From Caballeronia concitans (GTDB lineage: Bacteria; Pseudomonadota; Gammaproteobacteria; Burkholderiales; Burkholderiaceae): a stretch of 64,000 bases of DNA. Of this stretch, positions 8,228 to 14,669 are shown one piece after another; within the stretch, counting starts at the first letter, position 1, and each line of letters opens with the position of its first letter. A model generated the notes under the pieces. That model did no database searches and had not been told where the DNA came from. It saw only the letters and a list, made by a program, of their open reading frames with translations. Location of the stretch: positions 620,001 through 684,000 of the forward strand of contig NZ_FCNV02000002.1 in the NCBI RefSeq assembly GCF_001544615.1, in the 5' to 3' direction. The translations under genes were made by a program, and so were the position numbers.

Positions 8228-9022
8228 ATGAATGACGACGACAAGAACAAGCAAGGCGAAGTGCGTTTGACGATGGAAGGCGCGGCGGCGCATATCGTGT
8301 TCGATCGTGCCGACGCGCATAACGCGATGACGTGGCACATGTACGAACAGCTCGAAGCCATTTGCGAGCGGCTCGCGAACGAGCGCGACGTGCGCGTGGC
8401 GACGTTTCGCGGCGCGGGCGGCAAGGCCTTCGTCGCGGGCACGGACATTCAGCAGTTCACCGCGTTCAAGAGCGCAGAGGATGGCGTGAACTACGAGCGT
8501 CGCATCGAACGCGTGCTATCCAAAGTGGACGCCCTGCCGATGCCCACGCTCGCCATCGTCGATGGATGGTGCGTCGGCGGCGGCCTCGCGATTGCCGCGT
8601 GCTGCGATCTGCGTATCGCGACACCGCAGGCGAAGTTCGGCGTGCCGATCGCGCGCACGCTCGGCAACTGCCTCGCGATCAGCAATACGGCGCGGATCGT
8701 CGCGGAGTTCGGCATCGGCCGCGCGAAGCGCATGCTCGTGCTCGGCGACATGCTCAACGTGGACGATGCCATCGCGGCGGGCTTCGTCATCGAAAGCGTC
8801 GAGCCGGATCAGCTCGATGCACGCGCGGCCGCGCTCGTCGACCGGCTCTCGCGCAATGCGCCCATCACCATGCGCGTGAGCAAGCAGTCCATGTCGCGCA
8901 TGCTCGCCGCGCTGCCGCTCGAAGGCGATGACCTCGTGCGTCAATGCTACGGCAGCCACGACTTCCACGAAGGCGTCGCGGCCTTCACCGAGAAACGCCC
9001 GCCGGTCTGGACGGGCGCCTGA
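8228..9022 (+). CDS. Enoyl-CoA hydratase/isomerase (crotonase) family protein lacking both catalytic glutamates
   Basis: A 264-residue crotonase-fold protein. The oxyanion-hole segments are present: FRGAGGKAFVAGTDIQQF and DGWCVGGGLAIAACCDLRIA. Where classical hydratases carry their first glutamate (FGQPE) it reads FGVPIARTLGN, and where the second lies it reads AKRMLVLGD, so both general-acid/base glutamates appear replaced. A standard enoyl-CoA hydration is therefore unlikely; CoA-ester isomerisation, hydrolysis or another crotonase chemistry is possible. ATG 8228 is preceded by AAGGAGA; the in-frame ATG at 8210 overlaps that site. Its position behind the tartrate dehydrogenase-like gene suggests a shared catabolic operon. 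Confidence 0.8.
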   Translation: MNDDDKNKQGEVRLTMEGAAAHIVFDRADAHNAMTWHMYEQLEAICERLANERDVRVATFRGAGGKAFVAGTDIQQFTAFKSAEDGVNYERRIERVLSKVDALPMPTLAIVDGWCVGGGLAIAACCDLRIATPQAKFGVPIARTLGNCLAISNTARIVAEFGIGRAKRMLVLGDMLNVDDAIAAGFVIESVEPDQLDARAAALVDRLSRNAPITMRVSKQSMSRMLAALPLEGDDLVRQCYGSHDFHEGVAAFTEKRPPVWTGA

Positions 9023-9161
9023 AGCACGGCGACGCGCTCCTCCCATCGCGGGACAGCGCGTCGATCTTGTGTTCGTAAATCCCGCGTTACGTACAGTTCT
9101 GGAACGTGGCTCGCCGCGCACAATACCGGTTCGTACGCACACGTTTGATCGGAGGGATTGC

Positions 9162-9458
9162 ATGACGCACATCAGTGGAAGGCGCCCTAAACTCGTACTG
9201 TTCCCCACACGAAGCGTCCCGGCCGCGCCCGGCGCAACAGAGGACGATTTCCATATCTACGCTTCTTATCGCGGCAGCAGCGCAAGCGGCTATTACGGCA
9301 CGCTGAAGGTCGTCAGGAAAACAGATGGACGGCTTCTCTTCCCGTTCGATGGCGTCGATACGATCGGTCCTTTTCCCACCAAGGCTGCCGCAATAGAAGC
9401 GGCACAGCGGCGCGGCGACGAAGTCGTGAGAGCGGATCTCGTGCGGCCCGAGCTTTGA
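9162..9458 (+). CDS. DUF6723-like small protein
   Basis: A 98-residue protein with no signal peptide or membrane segment. The body DDFHIYASYRGSSASGYYG, followed by LKVVRKTDGRLLFPFDG and IGPFPTKAAAIEAAQ, resembles a family of short Burkholderia proteins that I recall as DUF6723; the name is from memory. Function is unknown. GGAGGGA sits directly upstream of ATG 9162. A 139-bp gap separates it from the crotonase gene, enough for its own promoter. Confidence 0.6.
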   Translation: MTHISGRRPKLVLFPTRSVPAAPGATEDDFHIYASYRGSSASGYYGTLKVVRKTDGRLLFPFDGVDTIGPFPTKAAAIEAAQRRGDEVVRADLVRPEL

Positions 9459-9858
9459 GGGTTTGCGCGCACTGCGCTTTGCGACGGTTCAGGGTTTTAC
9501 GCAACGCTCGAAGGCTGTCAGTCGACTATGCTGAGTATCAGATGGTATTCACTGCATCGTCGCGGCAGCCTTTGTTTTTCCGGTAACAGGTAAGAAATCA
9601 CTCAAGCTCACAGTGATATATCCACGTGAGCAGTCGCATTTGTCCATGAATTTCCGCATTCGGCACACCACCGTTAAAGCCGGGAGCAGTAATTGCTGAA
9701 TACAAACGAATGGCGCACTTTTAGATGAACGAACATTCGTTCTTATAAAGCGGTGAATCAGAGCGCGCAGGCAAGCCCGCATGGGCGACATATAAAACGC
9801 ACACGCGCGGTCGCGATCAGTGAATACCAATTAATGATTACATCAGGGAGGCTGTAAA
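9459..9858 (+). promoter_or_regulatory. 400-bp AT-richer leader with a dyad and a split inverted repeat
   Basis: No gene is visible here. GAACGAA-CA-TTCGTTC (9727-9742) is a perfect 16-bp dyad, followed closely by TTATAAAG, a plausible -10-like box. Separately, TGGTATTCACTG (9543-9554) and CAGTGAATACCA (9818-9829) form a perfect 12-bp inverted repeat flanking 263 bp. AGGGAGG at 9846-9852 serves the TTG start of the next gene. The base composition is clearly lower in GC than the flanks. Confidence 0.5.
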
Positions 9859-10515
9859 TTGGGCATCGTCGTGTATGTCCTCGATGAAGCCGAGGGTTTT
9901 CCCGCGCATGAGCGTGCATTATTCGATATCGACGCCGCAGGCTATCTCGTCGAGATGAGCGCGGTGTTCATCGAGCAATGCAGTTGCGCGACGCCCGTGG
10001 CCTCGCGCCCCGCGTTTCAGCGCGCCCTCAGGCGGCTGCGCGCGGGCGACACGTTCATCACGACCAAGCTCTGGGGCCTCGGCAATACCATCGGCGAAGT
10101 CATTGCCACGCTCGAACAACTCGAATCGCGCAAGGTGTCGGTCGTCTGCCTCGACTACGGCAACGAGGACATCAGCGCAGGCCAGGGACGCGCATTCTTG
10201 CGCGCGCTTCAGCTCGCACAGGACCTCGAACGCTTCACGCGTCAGATTCGCGCGCGCGAAGCGGTGAGCGCCGCGAGAGAGCGCGGCGTGCCGCAAGGAC
10301 GCCCCAGCTCGTTGTCCAGGACACAGCAGCAAGACGCGCTGAAGGCGCTGAAGGCGGGCGGATCGGTGGCGGAAGTCGCGCGCACGTTCAGCACATCGCG
10401 GCAAACCATCATGCGTCTGCGCGATGCACACCTTGCCGCCACTCCCGCCGATTCGTCGCCCGAACTCGACGAACTCGTGGCTCACTCATCGCACGACGTT
10501 ACCAGCGGGCATTGA
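9859..10515 (+). CDS. Resolvase/invertase-family protein without the catalytic serine and arginines
   Basis: The 218-residue product aligns along its length with serine recombinases such as Hin: RPAFQRALRRLRAGDTFITTKLWGLGN corresponds to the Hin segment from RPGLKRAL to KLDRLGR (given in two parts: RPAFQRALRRLRAGDT, TKLWGLGN). A C-terminal resolvase-type helix-turn-helix follows (residues ~150-195: AEVARTFSTSRQTIMRLR). The N-terminal motif Y-x-R-V-S-T is replaced by YVLDEAEG, and KLDRLGR by KLWGLGN, so the nucleophile and active-site arginines are missing. It can probably bind DNA but not recombine it. The start is TTG 9859 after AGGGAGG; an ATG upstream stops at once. The 3' end overlaps otnC by 17 bp, convergently. 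Confidence 0.75.
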   Translation: MGIVVYVLDEAEGFPAHERALFDIDAAGYLVEMSAVFIEQCSCATPVASRPAFQRALRRLRAGDTFITTKLWGLGNTIGEVIATLEQLESRKVSVVCLDYGNEDISAGQGRAFLRALQLAQDLERFTRQIRAREAVSAARERGVPQGRPSSLSRTQQQDALKALKAGGSVAEVARTFSTSRQTIMRLRDAHLAATPADSSPELDELVAHSSHDVTSGH

Positions 10516-11158
10516 AGGTCCGGCGCAATTCGTCGATGGCGGCTTCATCGAGCGGAGCGGGGCGCGGCGTCGTCATGAGCCAGAGGCGCGCGGTTTCCTC
10601 CAGTTCTTCGAGCGCATACGACGCATGCGACACGCTGCGCTCCCACACCACAGGCCCGAGCCGTTCCAGCAGCACCGCGCGCACGCGGTCCGCGAGCGTC
10701 GCGATTTCCGCGGCGACTTGCGGATCGCCCGGGCGGCGGTATTGGATGAACGGCACATGGCCGACCTTCATCACGTAGTACGGCGTGATGGGCGGCAACA
10801 CGTCGTCGTCGCGCCACACGCCCGCGAGCGTCAGCGCAACGAGCGATGTCGAATGCGTATGCACGACGCCGCGCGTTTCCACGTTCGCATCGTAAATCTG
10901 GCGATGCAGCTCCAGCGTCTTCGATGGCCGCGCGCCGGACACATGGCGTCCTTGCGCATCGACCTTCGCGATGTCGGCGGGATCGAGCCGGCCGAGACAC
11001 GCATCGGTCGGCGTGATGAGCCAGCCGTCGTCGCAGCGCGCGCTGATGTTGCCCGCCGTGCCGACCGTGTAGGCGCGCGCATAGAGGCTTGCGCCGACCG
11101 TGCAGATTTCCTCGCGCAGCTTCGCATCGCTGTTCGCGCCGATGATGTTCTCGCTCAC
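10499..11158 (-). CDS. otnC: 3-oxo-tetronate 4-phosphate decarboxylase, class II aldolase family
   Basis: A 219-residue class II aldolase/adducin fold. It shows TVGTAGNISARCDDGWLITP and the zinc-site pair HTHSTSLVALT, with a later distal histidine (KVGHVPFIQYRRPGD). In the characterised pathway OtnC decarboxylates 3-oxo-tetronate 4-phosphate to dihydroxyacetone phosphate. The assignment rests on the fold plus direct four-base overlap with otnK upstream (11155-11158). No L-threonate dehydrogenase or OtnI isomerase is in this window, so those steps must be encoded elsewhere if the route is complete. Confidence 0.85.
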   Translation of the reverse strand: MSENIIGANSDAKLREEICTVGASLYARAYTVGTAGNISARCDDGWLITPTDACLGRLDPADIAKVDAQGRHVSGARPSKTLELHRQIYDANVETRGVVHTHSTSLVALTLAGVWRDDDVLPPITPYYVMKVGHVPFIQYRRPGDPQVAAEIATLADRVRAVLLERLGPVVWERSVSHASYALEELEETARLWLMTTPRPAPLDEAAIDELRRTFNARW

Positions 11159-12456
11159 GCGCGTTCTCCCGCCGTATAACGCAGCGCCTTCGCGAAGAAG
11201 TCACGCGCGCCGAAGTTGCCCGATTTGAGCGCGAGCGCAAGCGGCGTTTCACCGATCGTCACCGTGACGGGCACGCCCGGATCGATCGGCGGACCGATTT
11301 GCAGCATGTCGACGCCAAGCGCTTGCACCACCGCGCCGGATGTCTCGCCGCCCGCCACCACGAAGCGCCGCACGCCGCGCGCCTTCGCTTCGCCCGCGAT
11401 GGCCGCGAGCGCATCTTCGACCAGCTTGCCGGCCGCCGCCACGCCGAGTTCCTGCTGCACCGCCTTCACTTCGTCGGGCGTGGCCGTCGCGTAGATCAGC
11501 ACGGGTTGCGGCGCGTGTCCGTCGATGAACGCGAGCGCGGCATCGACGACCTTCTCGCCACGCGACAGCGCGCGCGGATCGACGCGATACGCCGGCTTCG
11601 ATTCGATCCATTCGGCCACTTGCGCGTTGGTCGCCTTCGATGCGCTGCCCGCCAGCACGAGCGCCGCGCCATCGACGGCGGGGAGATCGGCGGCTTTATC
11701 GTTCGATTCGATGAGCCCCGCGCGCCGGAAATTCTCCGGCAAGCCGATCGCCACGCCGGAGCCGCCCGTGATGAGCGGCAAGTCCGCGCATGCCGCGCCG
11801 AGCGTGCGCAGGTCCGCGTCGGTGAGCGCATCCGCGATGGCGAGGCGCACGCCGTCCGCGCGAAGCTGCGCGATCGCGTTGCGCACGGCCGCTTCGCCCG
11901 CCGCGACGGTTTCGCTCGCGATCAGCCCGACCTTCGATTTCGACTGCCGCTGCAACACGCGCACGAGATTGGGATCGCGCATCGGCGTGAGCGGATGGTT
12001 CTCCATGCCCGATTCGCTCAGCAACGCGTCGCCCACGAACAGATGCCCGCGATAGATCGTGCGCTTGTTCTCGGGAAACGCGGGGCAGGCGATGGCGAAG
12101 TTCTCGGCGTCGTTCGTGGCAAGCGCATCGAGCAGCGCTTCCGCGACCGGGCCGATATTGCCGGCGTCGGTGGAATCGAAGGTCGAGCAGTATTTGAAGA
12201 AGAACTGCCGGCAGCCCTGCGCGCGCAGCCATTCGAGTGCGGCGAGCGATTGCGCGACGGCGTCGGCCGCCTCGATGGTGCGCGACTTCAGCGCGACGAC
12301 GAGCGCGTCGGCATCGATCGGCTCGGCGGATACGGGCACGCCGATAGTCTGGATCGTACGCATGCCGCCTCGCACCAGGGTGCTGGCGAGATCGGTCGCG
12401 CCGGTGAAATCGTCAGCGATGCATCCCAGAACGGGACGCTGGGTAGGTGTCTGCAT
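11155..12456 (-). CDS. otnK: 3-oxo-tetronate kinase (four-carbon acid sugar kinase, DUF1537)
   Basis: A 433-residue four-carbon acid sugar kinase. The substrate-binding N-terminal domain begins GCIADDFTGATDLASTL, the family signature. The C-terminal nucleotide domain has VVAGGETSGAVVQALG and SGNFGARDFF, typical of DUF1537 kinases. OtnK phosphorylates 3-oxo-tetronate (erythronate or threonate side). ATG 12456 has GGAGG just upstream; the open frame continues far past it through the divergent regulator but that extension is antisense to the DeoR gene and is not coding. First gene of an otnK-otnC operon, divergent from a DeoR regulator. Confidence 0.88.
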   Translation of the reverse strand: MQTPTQRPVLGCIADDFTGATDLASTLVRGGMRTIQTIGVPVSAEPIDADALVVALKSRTIEAADAVAQSLAALEWLRAQGCRQFFFKYCSTFDSTDAGNIGPVAEALLDALATNDAENFAIACPAFPENKRTIYRGHLFVGDALLSESGMENHPLTPMRDPNLVRVLQRQSKSKVGLIASETVAAGEAAVRNAIAQLRADGVRLAIADALTDADLRTLGAACADLPLITGGSGVAIGLPENFRRAGLIESNDKAADLPAVDGAALVLAGSASKATNAQVAEWIESKPAYRVDPRALSRGEKVVDAALAFIDGHAPQPVLIYATATPDEVKAVQQELGVAAAGKLVEDALAAIAGEAKARGVRRFVVAGGETSGAVVQALGVDMLQIGPPIDPGVPVTVTIGETPLALALKSGNFGARDFFAKALRYTAGERA

Positions 12457-12510
12457 GTGGGCCTCCATATTTCGATTGTACGGCGTTTGTGGTGCGGATG
12501 TTAAATCATG

Positions 12511-12524
12511 GTAAATTAATTTAC
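12511..12524. promoter_or_regulatory. Perfect 14-bp palindrome in the otnK/deoR-type divergent region
   Basis: GTAAATTAATTTAC reads the same on both strands and lies 55 bp upstream of otnK and about 185 bp upstream of the DeoR-family gene, within the most AT-rich part of the region. It is a natural candidate operator for the divergent regulator; nothing in the sequence proves binding. Confidence 0.5.
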
Positions 12525-12708
12525 GATAATGATAAATAAGGTTAAGGTCCGTGTCCGCGCAAACGACCTGCTGTCGCATCCGGGCGTTTCGCCGAACCTG
12601 ATGGTGCTCGCGACCGCATCCGGCGCCGTGGTGATCATCGACATGTGCATCGGCTAAGATACGCGTTGTTTCGCGGGCGGCGACCTCGCCCGCATCGAAG
12701 GTCTTTCC

Positions 12709-13518
12709 ATGTCGACCCCAACCAAACCCGATGCCTCCGATGTCCCGCTGATTCCCGATCAGCGGCGCGAAGCCATGTTGCGGCAATTGCGCCGCGACAA
12801 GGTGCTGTCGGTGCATCAGTTGATGGAATCGTTCAACTGTTCGCACATGACGGTGCGCCGGGACATCGCGGCGCTGGAGGAAGCGGGCCTCGTCTACACG
12901 GTGCCGGGCGGCGTGCGCATCGCGAGTCATCTGAACGCGGAGCCGAGCCATCAACTGAAGGCGGTGGTCGAACAGCCGCAGAAGCAGGCCATCGCGCGGC
13001 GGGCGGCTGAAACGCTGCGTTCGGGCATGTCCATTTATGTCGATGCCGGCACGACGATGCTTTCGTTCGTGCCGCATATCGTCGAGCTGTCCGACATGAC
13101 GGTGGTGACGAACGACTTTCAGATCGTGCGCGAGTTCGCCAGCGCGACGCATGTGAACGTGATTCACATCGGCGGGCAACTGGATCATGCGAACCTGTCG
13201 AGCGTCGGCACGCTCGCGGCCGCGACGCTGCGTCAGCTCGTGCTGGACGTGGCGTTCATATCGGCGAGTTCCTGGGATTTGAGGCGCGGCGTGACCACGC
13301 CTTCCGCGCCGAAAGTCGAAGTGAAGCTCGCCGCGATGGATGCCGCTTCGCGCACCGTGCTGACCGTCGCGAGTTCGAAGTACGGGACCGTCGGCTTGTA
13401 CAAGGTGGCGAGTCTGGAACGCTTCGATCAGGTCATCACCGACGATGCGCTCGCGCCCGCGGCGGCCACGGGCATTCGTCAATCGGGCATCGATCTGGTG
13501 CTGGCGGAAGTGCGGTAG
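12709..13518 (+). CDS. DeoR/GlpR family transcriptional regulator, probable regulator of otnKC
   Basis: A 269-residue repressor type. The DeoR helix-turn-helix is at residues ~17-75 (RREAMLRQLRRDKVLSVHQL, then CSHMTVRRDIAALEEAG). The sugar-phosphate sensor domain follows with IYVDAGTTMLSFVPH, VVTNDFQIV and HIGGQLDHANLSSVG, patterns of the DeoRC domain that binds phosphorylated sugars. It is divergent from otnK, so control of the four-carbon acid sugar genes is the obvious inference. Its 3' end faces the yghU-like gene 15 bp away. Confidence 0.88.
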   Translation: MSTPTKPDASDVPLIPDQRREAMLRQLRRDKVLSVHQLMESFNCSHMTVRRDIAALEEAGLVYTVPGGVRIASHLNAEPSHQLKAVVEQPQKQAIARRAAETLRSGMSIYVDAGTTMLSFVPHIVELSDMTVVTNDFQIVREFASATHVNVIHIGGQLDHANLSSVGTLAAATLRQLVLDVAFISASSWDLRRGVTTPSAPKVEVKLAAMDAASRTVLTVASSKYGTVGLYKVASLERFDQVITDDALAPAAATGIRQSGIDLVLAEVR

Positions 13519-13533
13519 TTCAGCGTCTGTCCT

Positions 13534-14403
13534 TCACTCGCCCACCTTGTCCTGCGTGCGCGTGTCGAAGTCCGAAGCATCGTGCCGTTCATGCAACTGG
13601 CTCGACGGTTCCCCGAAAACGCGATTCACCATGCGGCCGCGCTGCGCGGCGGGGCGCGCGCCGATCGTCTCGGCCCAGCGGCGCACGTGCGTGTATTCAT
13701 CGACGGAAAGGAACGTCGCTGCGTCGTAGAGCCAGCCGTTGACGAGGCCGCCATACCACGGCCAGATGGCGATATCCGCGATGGTGTATGCATCGCCGGC
13801 AATGTACGCGCTCTCTGCGAGACGCTTGTCGAGCACGTCGAGCTGACGCTTCACTTCCATCGCGAAACGGTCGATGGGATACTCCATCTTCGTCGGCGCA
13901 TACGCATAGAAGTGGCCGAAGCCGCCGCCCAGATACGGCGCGCTGCCCATCTGCCAGAAGAGCCATGAGAGGCATTCGGCGCGCCGGGCGGGGTCCGTCG
14001 GCAAGAACGCGCCGAACTTCTCCGCGAGATACAGCAGGATCGCGCCCGATTCGAACACGCGCACCGGCTCGGCTCCGCTGCGATCCAGCAACGCGGGAAT
14101 CTTCGAGTTCGGATTCACTTGCACGAAGCCGCTGCCGAACTGATCGCCCTCGCCGATGCGAATGAGCCATGCATCGTATTCCGCGCCCGCGTGACCAAGC
14201 GCGAGCAGTTCTTCGAGCATCACCGTGACCTTCACGCCGTTGGGCGTGGCCAGCGAATAGAGCTGCAACGGATGACGCCCGACCGGCAGCTCCTTGTCAT
14301 GCGTCGAGCCGGAAATCGGCCGATTGATATTGGCGAAGCGGCCGCCGTTTTCCTTGTTCCACGTCCAGACTTCCGGTGACACGTACTCGGACGAATCGCT
14401 CAT
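13534..14403 (-). CDS. yghU: Glutathione-dependent disulfide-bond oxidoreductase, YghU type
   Basis: A 289-residue glutathione transferase-superfamily protein. The YghU subgroup start SEYVSPEVWTWNKENGGRFA, then NRPISGSTHDKELPVG and LYSLATPNGVKVTVMLEELL, is clear. The glutathione site continues with NPNSKIPALLDRSG and VFESGAILLYLAEKFG, followed by the all-helical C-terminal domain (DAYTIADIAIWPWYGGLV). The length matches E. coli YghU. YghU-like enzymes reduce organic disulfides and hydroperoxides using two glutathiones. Single gene, convergent with the DeoR regulator; cytosolic. Confidence 0.9.
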   Translation of the reverse strand: MSDSSEYVSPEVWTWNKENGGRFANINRPISGSTHDKELPVGRHPLQLYSLATPNGVKVTVMLEELLALGHAGAEYDAWLIRIGEGDQFGSGFVQVNPNSKIPALLDRSGAEPVRVFESGAILLYLAEKFGAFLPTDPARRAECLSWLFWQMGSAPYLGGGFGHFYAYAPTKMEYPIDRFAMEVKRQLDVLDKRLAESAYIAGDAYTIADIAIWPWYGGLVNGWLYDAATFLSVDEYTHVRRWAETIGARPAAQRGRMVNRVFGEPSSQLHERHDASDFDTRTQDKVGE

Positions 14404-14669
14404 GTTCGACGCTCCTTCGCTCGTGAACTGAATTCGGTCGAGGTTAGCAGGTCCGTGCCAATCGTGCCGATACGGCTCTTCGTCGAGCCGGCGCTTTCGC
14501 GCGGCTTGCAGCGCGGCCGTGACCCGGCACGGACGCCCTTTCGCAAGCTTTCTTTGACCGTTGTCATAAAACGCGGCTTCCTCGCAAATTAGGAATCGTC
14601 TGTTTGTGACGGCTGATTACCGTGGCGAGAATCGCGCCGGTGATTTGGTCGGTCGGGAAGCCGGAAAGA

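Noticed and set aside
12457-13482. Upstream extension of the otnK frame to 775 codons
   Set aside because: It runs antisense through the DeoR regulator; the OtnK family start and ribosome site are at 12456.
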